A DNA stretch of 64,000 nucleotides from Saccharibacillus sp. JS10 (GTDB taxonomy: Bacteria; Bacillota; Bacilli; Paenibacillales; Paenibacillaceae): positions 124,001-188,000 of the forward strand of contig NZ_JANFNS010000003.1 of assembly GCF_024436065.1 (NCBI RefSeq), in the 5' to 3' direction. The position numbers and the translations under genes were made by a program. The notes under the pieces are model-generated. The model saw nothing but the letters and a program-made list of their open reading frames with translations, did not search any database and had not been told where the DNA came from. Of the stretch, positions 7,931-16,940 are shown piece by piece; within the stretch, counting starts at the first letter, position 1; every line of letters begins with the position of its first letter.

Positions 7931-9586
7931 TTATAACGATTCAATCACATCGCCGGCTAACAAAGACGCGGGATGTTCCCTTTTTTCAGCGGCACGTTCT
8001 CCGGCTTTTCCATGTAGATTCACGCCAAAAGCCGCTGCTTGGATCGGGCTTAACTTTTGAGACAATAACCCTGAGATTACGCCGGTGAGCACATCGCCCG
8101 TTCCGCCCGTCGACATCCCCGGATGACCTGTCGTATTGATAAACACCGCTCCGTCTGGCGAAGCAACGACCGTTCGTGCGCCTTTGAGCACGAGAGTAAC
8201 GCCGTTCTTCATCGCATAATGACGCGCCGAATCGATTCGATCTTGTTGAAGCTCGGCTGTAGGAATTCCAAGTAAACGTCCCATTTCACCGGGATGGGGA
8301 GTCAACACGACGTGTTCGCGACGCCCCCATTTTGCAGCAAAGTCTCCGGCATCCGCAAGAATATTCAGACCGTCCGCATCGATCACAAGCGGCATATCGG
8401 TATTTTTCCATATCTTTTCGAGCCATGATTGATCTTCTTCAAATCGCCCAAGCCCCGGACCGATCGCAAGTACGCTCATCTTATCCGCTAGTTCCAGTAT
8501 CGTATCTGCGGAATTCAGATTCCAACTATCTCCTTCCGAGGCTTCGGCAACCATAAGCTCCGGTACATGCCCGGCGATATTCGGGATTAGATCGGATGGC
8601 AAGCCCCAAGTGACCAGACCCGCTCCGATCCGAAGTGCCGCGCGTGAAGCCATTAGCCCCGCCCCGCTCATTAAGCGACTGCCACCAATAATCAGCGCAT
8701 GACCGTAAGTGCCTTTATGGCTGTCTTCGGCTCGGGTACGCGAGGTGTCGAGCTCAAGCACTTGCTGCAAAGAGCGATCTGTAATGAGGTACGTATTCGG
8801 CACATCGTCGATCCGATCCGCGGCAAGCTGAGGAATCCCGACAGCCCGAACGCGCACTTCGCCAGCGGCTTGAGCGCCCGGGTATTGTGCCAAGCCACTT
8901 TTCAAAAAAGCGATGCAGACCGTACGTTTGGCTTGGATACAAGTCTTGGCGGTCTGACCCGTATCAGCGTCCAGACCACTCGGAATATCCGCGGCAACAA
9001 TCGGCAATCGGCTATCGTTTGCCGCTTCAATTAAACGGCGATAAGGATCGCGGGGTTCGCCGCTTGACCCCACTCCAAGCAGAGCATCGACAATTCCGGT
9101 ATATCCGCTGAAATCAAGCTCTTTCAGTTCCGAAGCTTCTTGTACCGTAATGCCTGAACGTCGCAGCGCTTCGAGTTGGACGGTCGCTTCTTCCGAGAAA
9201 TTCGAAGGCGATTCAGCGCACAATACCGTTACCTGCATCCCTGCGTCTTGCAAATAACGAGCAGTAACCAATCCGTCGCCGCCGTTATTGCCTTTTCCGG
9301 TCAAAATCAACCAGTGTTGATGCTGTATGCCCTCAAAAGGCGAGATCACCGTATCTTCAAAGATCGGAGACGTCGAAGTGACGCCGCGTTTGGATGAACC
9401 GTCAGGGCGCGCTCCTGCTTGCAGATGCGCAGTCTGGCTTCCTTGTTCCCGTGGACGGCAAAATTCCAATACTTCTTCTGCGATCGCTCGTCCGGCAGAC
9501 TCCATCAGAGCAAGCGACGGGATACCTAACGTTTCAATCGTATATCGGTCGATCTTTTTCATCTGCTGGGGCGTAACGATCCGCAT
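7931..9586 (-). CDS. nnr: Bifunctional NAD(P)H-hydrate epimerase / ADP-dependent NAD(P)H-hydrate dehydratase
   Basis: A 551-residue two-domain protein that repairs damaged NAD(P)HX. The N-terminal YjeF epimerase half (about 1-240) starts with MRIVTPQQMKKID and has the TGKGNNGGDGL cofactor motif. The C-terminal kinase-like dehydratase half (about 265-551) has VIDADGLN, LTPHPGEMGRL and GTGDVLTG. Between strand 1 and the GKGNNGGDG motif lies a linker of about 45 extra residues (50-95), longer than usual. It is convergent with the chemoreceptor gene; the small NAD(P)-binding reductase gene lies directly upstream on the same strand. Confidence 0.94.
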   Translation of the reverse strand: MRIVTPQQMKKIDRYTIETLGIPSLALMESAGRAIAEEVLEFCRPREQGSQTAHLQAGARPDGSSKRGVTSTSPIFEDTVISPFEGIQHQHWLILTGKGNNGGDGLVTARYLQDAGMQVTVLCAESPSNFSEEATVQLEALRRSGITVQEASELKELDFSGYTGIVDALLGVGSSGEPRDPYRRLIEAANDSRLPIVAADIPSGLDADTGQTAKTCIQAKRTVCIAFLKSGLAQYPGAQAAGEVRVRAVGIPQLAADRIDDVPNTYLITDRSLQQVLELDTSRTRAEDSHKGTYGHALIIGGSRLMSGAGLMASRAALRIGAGLVTWGLPSDLIPNIAGHVPELMVAEASEGDSWNLNSADTILELADKMSVLAIGPGLGRFEEDQSWLEKIWKNTDMPLVIDADGLNILADAGDFAAKWGRREHVVLTPHPGEMGRLLGIPTAELQQDRIDSARHYAMKNGVTLVLKGARTVVASPDGAVFINTTGHPGMSTGGTGDVLTGVISGLLSQKLSPIQAAAFGVNLHGKAGERAAEKREHPASLLAGDVIESL

Positions 9587-9617
9587 AATCTATTCAGTCT
9601 CCTTTGTACAGATTCAA

Positions 9618-10259
9618 TTAGTACGCAACGGTGAAGCGCGAGCGAATAAAGTTGGGATCGTCCAATTCGTCGATGATCGCCGCAGCGAAATCTTCGACGC
9701 TGATCCGGCTATGCCCGTCTTCGTCCGTTACCAACATCGACATGCCGACGCGGAAATTGCCTGTACGTTTGCCAGGTTCGATCCAAGCCGCCGGGCTTAC
9801 ATAGGTCCATTCCAATTCACTTGCGGCAAAAATTTCGTACGCTTCCGCATGAGCTTGCGCAACCGGAAGCAATTCTTCCGGATAGTCCGGCGCGTCCATG
9901 ACGCGAACGCCCGGAGCGGTCAGCAACGTGCCTGATCCGCCTGCGATAATCACCCGATCTACGCCTGCACTTTCTGCGCCTTCCAAAATCAAACGTGCGG
10001 CTTCGGGAAGCAGCGCGCCTTCGCCCGGCTGTGTGCCGAACGCACTCAAAATCGCTTCGCATCCTTTTGCGGCAGCAGCAATCGCACCCGGTGCCAGCAT
10101 ATCTCCGGTGCGTACATGCAGCGCCGCATGTTCTTCTTTCAGCAGCGAAGGATCTTGAAGCAGCACCGTGACCTCGCATTTTCGTTTTAACGCTTCTGCG
10201 ACTAACGAAGCGCCGATCGCGCCTTCCGCACCTAGAATCAAAATTTTCATCATATCCAT
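9618..10259 (-). CDS. NAD(P)-binding Rossmann-fold protein (atypical SDR)
   Basis: A 213-residue protein with the nucleotide-binding motif GAEGAIGASL right after the first strand, typical of NAD(P)H-binding atypical short-chain dehydrogenases (SDR_a5/NmrA-like). A later AGGSGTLLTAPG segment fits the same fold. The usual catalytic Tyr-x-x-x-Lys is not obvious, so it may be a sensor or a reductase of unknown substrate. Start at 10259, with AAAGGACGG upstream; MKILILG two codons later is an alternative. Confidence 0.85.
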   Translation of the reverse strand: MDMMKILILGAEGAIGASLVAEALKRKCEVTVLLQDPSLLKEEHAALHVRTGDMLAPGAIAAAAKGCEAILSAFGTQPGEGALLPEAARLILEGAESAGVDRVIIAGGSGTLLTAPGVRVMDAPDYPEELLPVAQAHAEAYEIFAASELEWTYVSPAAWIEPGKRTGNFRVGMSMLVTDEDGHSRISVEDFAAAIIDELDDPNFIRSRFTVAY

Positions 10260-10492
10260 TTTTCATCCGTCCTTTCGTTTCTAGCTTACACAGTGTTAGA
10301 TCAAAACTTCTTTTCCCTATGATTCCTATACCCGTTTTCGGAGAAGAGTTGGCTTCCCCTGCGAAGCGAATTGTACGCGTAGCGAACCTTTTTGTCTATG
10401 GAAGAACAAAAGGAAGCTTGAAGGTACCGCACGCTTGTGTAATAGTGGGTAAGACAGGTTTGAAGCGATGTGCGAGAGGAAGGCGAATCAAT

Positions 10493-11431
10493 ATGGAAAT
10501 GTACATATGGCTGGCGATAGCTGCCTTTACGATATGGATTTATGAACAAGCGCGCCGTTCGCTGGAGCGGCGCGCCACAAACCGCGAGCGAAGACTGCGC
10601 GCTGCGCTCGAAGCGCTGAGTTCGGCGGCGGCTGCGCTGGACGAAGTGATCGCTCCGGCGGCAACCCCGTCGCCGGAGCTTGAGAGCAGACTGCGCGAGC
10701 GTCTGCTGCGTTGCCACGGGATGCAAGGTTTTGCATCCGATGTGGACGGGCAATTGGCGCTCTACTTGCACGGCGAAGACGCCGATCGGTTGCCGCTGCT
10801 GCATGCGGCGCTGCACCGCGAACTGGACCGCACGCGCCACGAGCTGGCTCTGCTGCTCGAGCATGAAGAACGCCCGTCTTGGGGCAGCGGATTTCTCCGC
10901 TTGCTCAAGCCGGCGCTGATTCCGGCGCTGCTTGCCGCGGCAAGCGCCGCCGGATGGCAGTTCGCCCAGGAGCCGGAGTTCGGCGGCTCCCAGACCTTGC
11001 CGCTGCTACGCCTGACTTCGTGGCTGCTTGCGGCTTTGCTCGCCGCACGGCTGCTGGAGCCGGGCTACCGCGCCGAACGTCCGATCATGCGGCGCGTTTT
11101 GCCGCTGCTTGCCGCGGCTCCGGCGCTACTGAACCCGGCGCTCGGGCTTGAAGCCGCGCCGTGGCTGCTCGCGGCGCAGCTCATTCTCGCGGCGGCAGGC
11201 TTCGCCGCCCTGCGCCCCGCCGCTTCCAAGCGGCGCGAACGCCCGTACGCCGGGCATTCGCCGCAGCTTAGCCCAGCATCGGCACAACCCGCCGATGCCA
11301 ACACCCAAGTTTCGGCGCACAGCTCCGAAACCCAAGACCTGCAAGCTGCGCCTTCTACTCCGCGCAGTTCCCGCACCGCCGATTCCCTAGCCTCTCACCC
11401 CGAGGCTAAAACAGCGCTATCCCCGCGATGA
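10493..11431 (+). CDS. Ala/Leu-rich membrane protein of unknown function
   Basis: A predicted 312-residue protein. One N-terminal membrane helix (MYIWLAIAAFTIWIY) leads into a charged helical cytosolic region (about 20-125). Four hydrophobic Ala/Leu-rich segments follow (about 135-245), then a polar, Ser/Pro/Thr-rich tail. No family recognised. The ATG at 10493 has AGAGGAAGG upstream; the open frame continues to 10319 without a good site. The body is strikingly GC-rich compared with its neighbours and uses almost only GCG/GCC/CTG/CTT codons, which may reflect transfer or just Ala/Leu richness. Confidence 0.7.
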   Translation: MEMYIWLAIAAFTIWIYEQARRSLERRATNRERRLRAALEALSSAAAALDEVIAPAATPSPELESRLRERLLRCHGMQGFASDVDGQLALYLHGEDADRLPLLHAALHRELDRTRHELALLLEHEERPSWGSGFLRLLKPALIPALLAAASAAGWQFAQEPEFGGSQTLPLLRLTSWLLAALLAARLLEPGYRAERPIMRRVLPLLAAAPALLNPALGLEAAPWLLAAQLILAAAGFAALRPAASKRRERPYAGHSPQLSPASAQPADANTQVSAHSSETQDLQAAPSTPRSSRTADSLASHPEAKTALSPR

Positions 11432-11518
11432 TTACATCCATCGCGGCTTTTCATTTCTTGCACTTTATCTCTAATCCCTTGCCTTGCATCTTTGATCTTC
11501 TACCTACCTTCTTCACAC

Positions 11519-11556
11519 AAAAAAGGCGGAGCATCCTACACCGATGCCCCGCCTTA
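11519..11556 (-). terminator. Minus-strand terminator downstream of the DUF4385 gene
   Basis: Read on the minus strand, AAGGCGG-x-GCATC pairs with GATGC-x-CCGCCTT, followed by TTTTTTGTG. It probably ends transcription from the DUF4385 gene through repeat element A. Confidence 0.7.
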
Positions 11557-11599
11557 TGTTTAAATAAACCCACTTCACGTTCGACTGTAAGGAAGCAGT

Positions 11600-11750
11600 G
11601 GGTGGGATTCAGTGTAGGAACGATAGTGTTCGCCTTTGAAATCGGGAAAATACAAATTAAATTTCCAATCAAATTTTCCTGCTTTCAACAAGCGACCTAA
11701 AGACTTTCGAAGAAAGGCACATCGTAAGCATACGCTAACGAATCCCATCC
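11600..11750. repeat. Intergenic hairpin element, copy A
   Basis: About 150 bp between the DUF4385 stop and its terminator. Outer arms GGTGGGATTC (11601-11610) and GAATCCCATCC (11740-11750) are complementary. Inner arms TTGAAATCGGGAAAAT (11636-11651) and ATTTTCCTGCTTTCAA (11673-11688) pair at 14 of 16 positions. In reverse complement it aligns along most of its length with copy B near 49.6 kb. The outer arms differ from those of copies B-D yet still pair. Confidence 0.75.
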
Positions 11751-11790
11751 ACAGCGCCCGCCGCCAAAACGCACACTCCCCCCAGTTTAT

Positions 11791-12246
11791 TCAACCCTCC
11801 TCGTACCGCGCCCGATGCTCCTCCTTCATCCTCAAATAATCTTCGTCCGTCTTCGCCTTCTCCAATACCTTCTTAAAAATCTCCGCCGACTTCGCTTTTT
11901 CCGGATCGCCTTTATTAATCGAAAGCGTCCCGTTTTCTTTATATTTGCGTCCGCCTTTATAATTCGTATACCGACGCGCCCGCGTATAACCCATCTGGAT
12001 AAATTTCCGCGCCATATCCATGCCGATAAAATCATTTTGTTTTTTGTATTCCAAAAACATGTCGTAGATCTTTTCCGAAGACTCGGTCGCGATCTCCGGG
12101 GTTTTGAAGCGCCAATGCGGCAAAATTTCGCCTTTGTACGGCTCGACCAGCAATACGCCTTGCTCGCCGCGTCCAATTCGATACAACTCGGGATGTTTTC
12201 GGAGATCCAAATTTTTATAATCCAGATCGTAGTCGAATGCTTTCAT
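11791..12246 (-). CDS. DUF4385 family protein
   Basis: A 151-residue cytosolic protein matching the DUF4385 pattern (FDYDLDYKNLDLRKHPELYR, GRGEQGVLLVEPYKGEILPH, WRFKTPEIA). Function unknown; the family occurs in bacteria and some phages. ATG follows AAGGAGGG. The lactonase gene lies 36 bp upstream on the same strand, so co-transcription is possible. Confidence 0.85.
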   Translation of the reverse strand: MKAFDYDLDYKNLDLRKHPELYRIGRGEQGVLLVEPYKGEILPHWRFKTPEIATESSEKIYDMFLEYKKQNDFIGMDMARKFIQMGYTRARRYTNYKGGRKYKENGTLSINKGDPEKAKSAEIFKKVLEKAKTDEDYLRMKEEHRARYEEG

Positions 12247-12282
12247 TACGAATCCCTCCTTGAAATCAAAAAATCGACAGAC

Positions 12283-13332
12283 TTAATCCAAATAAGGCTG
12301 AACACACACCGGATTCGGAACTTCCAAAGAAAAACCGGTCGGCGTCAATTTGCCGTCTGCCTCATTCACTTTAAACGAGGTCACGTTTCCACTTTCTTGG
12401 TTAGCAACGAGCAGCATGTCGCCTACCCATGCAAAATGTCTTGGGACATGACCGCCGGATGAAACTTTTTCGACAAAGAATAGCTCGCCCGTACTTGAAT
12501 CCATTTTAAATAGAGCGATACTGTCGTCTCCTCGACTCGATACATACACATAACGCCCGCAAGGCGACACCGCGACATGAGCTGAGGTATTTGCCGGGTT
12601 TTTGGCGTCCTCATAAGGAAGCACAAAGCTGCGTTGCAGCACTTTGAGCCGCCCGCTTAGACGGTCATACGCCAACGTTGTAACGGTGTTGTCGAGTTCT
12701 CCAGAAACGTAAGCAACATTCAGAGTCGGATGGAACACAAGCGTTCTAGGCCCGGTACCTGCCGGAAGTTCCGTATCGTCTTGTTTGAATAAGCGTCCTT
12801 CTTCATACGTATATCGAACGATCCGATCGGTTCCCAAATCTGTCGCGAAATAAAATCGACTATCTGGCGAAGGCACGAACGCATGGGGATGTGCACGATC
12901 TTGCCTTTGCGGATGCGGTCCCGATCCGCTATGTTTAACACGGCTAGCTTGATCCAAGGTTCCATGTTCGCAAATCGCAAAAGATACGACGCAACCTCCG
13001 TAATTGGCAACTAGCAGCACTTTGCCATCGGATGTCGCGTGCACATAACAAGGCGAAGAACCTTCCGACGATTGACGGTCGTTAAGATGCAGTTGTTTCG
13101 TATCGGCGTTGATTACGTACGCAAACACTTCTCCATCTTCTTTTTCGCTTACGGCATACAAGTTTTTACCGTCTGGCGCAATCGTCAGATAAGAAGGATT
13201 TTCAATGCCGGCTACTCCCGCAATCATTCGCATTTCGCCGCTACTGCTATCAAGTACACCGTGGAACAAGCTATCTTCTTGATCCGAAGCATAGGTGCCT
13301 ACATAAAAGTGGTGCTCGTGCTGTGCCGTCAT
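12283..13332 (-). CDS. pgl: Lactonase family beta-propeller protein (6-phosphogluconolactonase-like)
   Basis: A 349-residue seven-bladed beta-propeller of the YbhE/COG2706 lactonase family, which can hydrolyse 6-phosphogluconolactone in the pentose phosphate pathway. Typical segments are FYVGTYAS at the N-terminus, NPSYLTIAPDGKNLYAVSE, GPHPQRQD-HAHAFVPSPD-like sequence in the middle and GPRTLVFHPTLNVAYVSGEL. Length is normal. No signal peptide is seen, so it acts in the cytosol. The substrate is inferred from the family only. The ATG follows AAGGAGAATG. Confidence 0.88.
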   Translation of the reverse strand: MTAQHEHHFYVGTYASDQEDSLFHGVLDSSSGEMRMIAGVAGIENPSYLTIAPDGKNLYAVSEKEDGEVFAYVINADTKQLHLNDRQSSEGSSPCYVHATSDGKVLLVANYGGCVVSFAICEHGTLDQASRVKHSGSGPHPQRQDRAHPHAFVPSPDSRFYFATDLGTDRIVRYTYEEGRLFKQDDTELPAGTGPRTLVFHPTLNVAYVSGELDNTVTTLAYDRLSGRLKVLQRSFVLPYEDAKNPANTSAHVAVSPCGRYVYVSSRGDDSIALFKMDSSTGELFFVEKVSSGGHVPRHFAWVGDMLLVANQESGNVTSFKVNEADGKLTPTGFSLEVPNPVCVQPYLD

Positions 13333-13523
13333 TTTTCATTCTCCTTTATCTTCTAGCTGTTTAATTGCCACAGTTGGTATATGTTTCTTATTAACAAGAA
13401 CGATTAGATGTGAAACGAACGCTTACAAATTCATTTGGAATTTATCGCAGTAATGCTTTTGCTAGCTAGGCATTATATACTGATGAGAAGAAGCATGAAA
13501 AACAGTGGAACGGGGAGGAAGCT

Positions 13524-14450
13524 ATGGAACTCGACATTACCGAACAATCGCTGCCGGTGTACGAAGCGCTTGCCAGCAAAGTCCGTCTGAACTTGCTATC
13601 GCTACTTGCCGATCGTCCGATGAACGTACGCGAGTTGGCAGAAGCTTCGAATTTGAGCAGTGCAATCATGACGATGCACGTCCGCAAGCTGGAAGTCGCC
13701 GGTCTGATTCGGACGGAACGGATTTCCGGGCGCGGCGGCGCACGCAAAGTCTGTTCGCTAGCAGAAGACCGGATCGAAATCATCTTGCCAAAAGCGGGAA
13801 GCGATCCTCGGCGTGTGCATCCGATCAATCTGCCGATTGGACATTTTACCGATTGGGAAGTGCATCCGACCTGCGGGCTTGCTACCACAGACAAAATGAT
13901 CGGACAATTCGATGATCCCCGGTTCTTTTTGTCGCCGGAACGGGTGAACGCTGCAATATTGTGGTTCGGGCAAGGCTTTGTCGAATATCGGGCGCCTAAT
14001 TTTTTGTTGTCGACGCAAACGCCGGATGAACTTGAGATTTCGATGGAAATCTCGTCCGAGGCTCCTGGCGTCAACGAAGAATGGCCGTCCGATATTACGT
14101 TTCATTTGAACGGGATCGAATTGGGGACATGGACAAGCCCCGGCGATTACGGCAAAAGACGCGGCAATCTGACCCCTGGTTGGTGGCCTAACGATATTAA
14201 CCAATACGGCTTGCTGAAACGACTAAAGATCAATCGCAGCGGTACCTTTATGGACGGTACGCCGCTATCTTCCGTTACGCTCGATCAAATTTCGCCTTCC
14301 AGCAAAGAATGGAAACTGCGAATAGGCGTACGCAGCGACGCTAGGCATGTCGGCGGCATGACCTTATTCGGAAGCGGATTCGGCAACTACAATCAAGATA
14401 TTTTGTTTCGATTATATTATCGGGATGCCGTAAAGCCGGATGTAGAATAA
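13524..14450 (+). CDS. ArsR-type winged-helix transcriptional regulator with large C-terminal domain
   Basis: A 308-residue regulator. Residues 10-75 form an ArsR-like winged helix (ALASKVRLNLLSLLADRPMN, then LSSAIMTMHVRKLEVAGLI). The 230-residue C-terminal domain is beta-rich, contains WGxG-like aromatic motifs (TPGWWPNDINQYGLL) and is probably a ligand-binding jelly-roll; its ligand is unknown. This architecture recurs in Paenibacillus-type genomes near sugar genes. The GGGGAGG site sets the start. It is divergent from the lactonase gene, which makes that gene a possible target. Confidence 0.85.
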   Translation: MELDITEQSLPVYEALASKVRLNLLSLLADRPMNVRELAEASNLSSAIMTMHVRKLEVAGLIRTERISGRGGARKVCSLAEDRIEIILPKAGSDPRRVHPINLPIGHFTDWEVHPTCGLATTDKMIGQFDDPRFFLSPERVNAAILWFGQGFVEYRAPNFLLSTQTPDELEISMEISSEAPGVNEEWPSDITFHLNGIELGTWTSPGDYGKRRGNLTPGWWPNDINQYGLLKRLKINRSGTFMDGTPLSSVTLDQISPSSKEWKLRIGVRSDARHVGGMTLFGSGFGNYNQDILFRLYYRDAVKPDVE

Positions 14451-14471
14451 GAGAGATATTTAGCAAAAAAG

Positions 14472-14507
14472 GAGCTTGCCGCGTCAGTCTTCATACGCGG
14501 CAAGCTC
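14472..14507. terminator. Bidirectional terminator overlapping a coding end
   Basis: GAGCTTGCCGCG (14472-14483) and CGCGGCAAGCTC (14496-14507) pair perfectly around a 12-base loop. The loop encodes the last residues and stop codon of the minus-strand gene, so its 3' end is also the hairpin. Minus-strand reading continues into TTTTTT, and plus-strand reading into GTTTTCT. Confidence 0.85.
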
Positions 14508-14711
14508 GTTTTCTACATTCGACAGTTCGATTTTCACTTCGTGAAGTTCCGCCTGAAGCTCGGTCAATCGTTCTCCCGAAACTTCCGTCTCGGATTCGAT
14601 TTCTGCTAACAACAGACCGGCACGTTCCGTCAATTCTTCGATCCGGTGCTCCAAATAGGCAATACTCGACGAAGTTCCGGCTCCCGCATTTCCTCGCTGC
14701 GAATAAGTCAT
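14484..14711 (-). CDS. Small coiled-coil protein
   Basis: A 75-residue acidic protein; residues 17-72 form a heptad-rich helix (IAYLEHRIEELTERAG and following). No family or function recognised. The ATG has GGAGGGGAACG upstream, and the gene ends inside a perfect terminator hairpin. It stands alone between the ArsR-type regulator (convergent) and the sigma/DUF4179 array. Confidence 0.65.
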   Translation of the reverse strand: MTYSQRGNAGAGTSSSIAYLEHRIEELTERAGLLLAEIESETEVSGERLTELQAELHEVKIELSNVENELAAYED

Positions 14712-14756
14712 CGTTCCCCTCCGATTTATAATTTTCCCTACTATAGCACAGCGAAG

Positions 14757-16217
14757 TTACGGCTTCCATTCGATTTCGGCATATTCTTTATAAACCTTGC
14801 CGTAATTATTGATCGTCAAGGTAATCGGTTGCGCGATGTCTCCGTCACTCAAACTCAACGTTCTTTTCACGATCAAGCGGTTATTCTTAGTTATCGTTTC
14901 TATACGTTCGAACCCTTTCCACTGATGCGATATTCCTTTGGCGTCAACGAATGTATCTTCGAACATCATCGGAGACGTGTTCAAAGGGTCTCCTTCCGCA
15001 TACTCGCCTACATCTTGTTCCAGCGTGAACGTTTTTTGCGAAGCATCTACCGATATATTTACGCTTCCATCTCCACCAGATAAAATTTCGCCCTTCTCTG
15101 TATCAACGACCATATTCAGCTTTTCTTTGTCTAATGTTGCGATTCCATCGATCGAAAAAATAATCGAATCCGGCTTTGATCGTTCGGCAAGCGCATCGAA
15201 AATCAAACTCCGTTGTCCGTCACTTGATTCGTCTTTTTGCAAAAACACAGGAATATGGGTTTGAGCGGATCTAGGAATTTTCGTTTGACCTGACCCGTTC
15301 ACTTTCAGCTCCGGTGTATCCAAATCAAAAATCCGCTGGCTATTCTGATCGGCGTATCGATAATCGACATACGTACCGAGCGGCGAAAGTTGAACTTGCT
15401 GCACTTCAATCCGCTGACCGTCTATCACCAGTTCCTTATCCACTTTCAACGTTTCCACTTGATTCAGCAGGTCTTGCGAATTAAATTGAACCGGAATTTC
15501 AAATTCAGTCTGAGGCAGATTAACTCCGCTAAATGGATCTTCATGAAGTTCGACATTGGCGCTGAACACCGCTTGATTCGGGTAATTCACGTCCGATTGC
15601 AGTTTGTTTTCGATAAAGAAATATTTTTGCTCGCCGGGACGTACGACGTCTGCATTGCTACTCACCCAAGACGTTGGAGCTTGCTTTCCAAAATCGATCC
15701 ACGGGTTTTTCAATCGCACCTCTTGATCGCTATCGTTACGTAATTCAGCAACTAGATAAAGTTTGCGATTATCCATCGCCGCTCCTTTTAAAGTAAGGGT
15801 GTAACTGTCTTTTTCTTGCTTGGCATCGATAGATTGGAAATAACCTTTTTTGATTCCTTCGAAAAAATGAATGTCCATGCCTACAGAACGATAATCGTCG
15901 ATTGATAAATAGCCCGGTTTTGCCGGCGTAGGTGATGGTTTTATCGGAAGGTTCGACTTTATCCCAGCAGTAATCGGATTTGAAATCGGTGCATCTTGCG
16001 CTCCCGGCATAAGCGAAGCGGACAACGCAATCACGGTCGCGGCTGCCGCTGTCACAATGCCTGCTTGATAGAAGGTTCGGCGTTGCTTCGCACGCTTTTT
16101 GCCTTTGGTCATTCCTTGGCGCACCGCTTCGTTGAGCTTAGTTTGATCGATATGACGCGCAGCTTGCTCCGTTTGTTCAGCGTCACTTAGCAATTGGCGC
16201 TCTTGATGATCGGTCAT
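14757..16217 (-). CDS. DUF4179 membrane protein, probable anti-sigma factor (pair 1)
   Basis: A 486-residue single-pass membrane protein. The N-terminus is cytosolic and basic (about 1-50, a plausible sigma-binding part), one TM helix follows (about 51-70, AGIVTAAAATVIALSASL), then a large extracytoplasmic region with DUF4179/DUF5643-like beta domains. It is one of three paralogs in this window, each directly behind a sigma factor gene. The partner sigma gene of this pair is frameshifted, so this protein may now lack its target. Anti-sigma function is inferred from the gene pairing and topology. Confidence 0.82.
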   Translation of the reverse strand: MTDHQERQLLSDAEQTEQAARHIDQTKLNEAVRQGMTKGKKRAKQRRTFYQAGIVTAAAATVIALSASLMPGAQDAPISNPITAGIKSNLPIKPSPTPAKPGYLSIDDYRSVGMDIHFFEGIKKGYFQSIDAKQEKDSYTLTLKGAAMDNRKLYLVAELRNDSDQEVRLKNPWIDFGKQAPTSWVSSNADVVRPGEQKYFFIENKLQSDVNYPNQAVFSANVELHEDPFSGVNLPQTEFEIPVQFNSQDLLNQVETLKVDKELVIDGQRIEVQQVQLSPLGTYVDYRYADQNSQRIFDLDTPELKVNGSGQTKIPRSAQTHIPVFLQKDESSDGQRSLIFDALAERSKPDSIIFSIDGIATLDKEKLNMVVDTEKGEILSGGDGSVNISVDASQKTFTLEQDVGEYAEGDPLNTSPMMFEDTFVDAKGISHQWKGFERIETITKNNRLIVKRTLSLSDGDIAQPITLTINNYGKVYKEYAEIEWKP

Positions 16218-16241
16218 CTTGGATTCCTCCTCAAAACTGAC

Positions 16242-16770
16242 TTATACAAAATTTTTAAGTTGCTTCAGCCCTTCGCGTAGCCATGTCTTGATCGTACCTT
16301 CTGGCTTGCGTAAAATTTGAGCGATCTCGCTAGCGGTTATGCCTTGATAATATTTCAACATGATAGCGTGGCGATATTTCGGCTTCATTTTGTCAAAAGC
16401 TCGCTCCAAATCTATCCGATTATGACTTTGCATCTCGCCTATACCGATGCTGCGTTCTGGAAATTCGGAAGTTGGAAAAGAGCGCTTGCGACGCCTTAAC
16501 TCATCCATGCAGCAGTTGATTACAATACGGATCAGCCAACTTTCGAATACGTCTGAATACGTCTGAATTCTTCAATTTTTTGCGCTTGATCCAAGCGCGG
16601 CAAGTTGCTTCTTGCACAGTTTCGAGCGCGTCGGCTTCACTGCGCAAATAACTGAACGCGATCGCATATAATTTTTGATGTTTGGACGTAATGATCTGAA
16701 AAAAGTGTTCTTCTTCGGTCGTCGTATGTTCTTTGTCTGTGTGTTTGATATAGGACGCCATCTTTTCCAT
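16242..16770 (-). pseudogene. ECF-type sigma factor broken by a 10-bp tandem duplication (pair 1)
   Basis: Two overlapping frames together make one sigma-70 family protein. The N-terminal frame (start 16770) carries region 2 (FSYLRSEADALETVQEATCRAW) and stops at 16501. The C-terminal frame (ATG at 16508) carries MDELRRRKRS and region 4 with its helix-turn-helix (ITASEIAQILRKPEGTIKTW). The shift is explained exactly by GAATACGTCT repeated at 16545-16554 and 16555-16564. Removing one copy restores VFESWLIRIVINCCMDELRR, matching the intact paralogs at 18.4 and 20.5 kb. The -35-like element upstream also looks degenerate. Confidence 0.85.
16545..16564. repeat. 10-bp tandem duplication causing a frameshift
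   Basis: GAATACGTCT occurs twice in direct succession, followed by GAATTC. It lies in region 2 of the pair-1 sigma gene and shifts the frame by +1. It could be a fixed mutation, a reversible slippage site or an assembly error. Confidence 0.9.
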
Positions 16771-16861
16771 AATCCCCTCCTGCTGTGGCTGCTTGAGCCG
16801 ATGTGTATAAGACGCGGTATCTTACAGAAACGATTGATTTTTTTGAAAAAAGTTAGAAACC

Positions 16862-16915
16862 AAAAAAAAAAAAGACGACCCTTTCCATCAATGAAGATGA
16901 AAAAAAACCGTCTTT
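16862..16915 (-). terminator. Terminator of the pair-2 sigma/DUF4179 operon
   Basis: Minus-strand AAAGACG pairs with CGTCTTT across a 30-base loop, followed by a long T run. Confidence 0.55.
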
Positions 16916-16940
16916 ATGATACATTTTGCAACTCTATTGT

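Noticed and set aside
9327..9935. 202-codon plus-strand frame opposite the nnr gene and the small reductase
   Set aside because: It is antisense to two clear genes and has no start signal.
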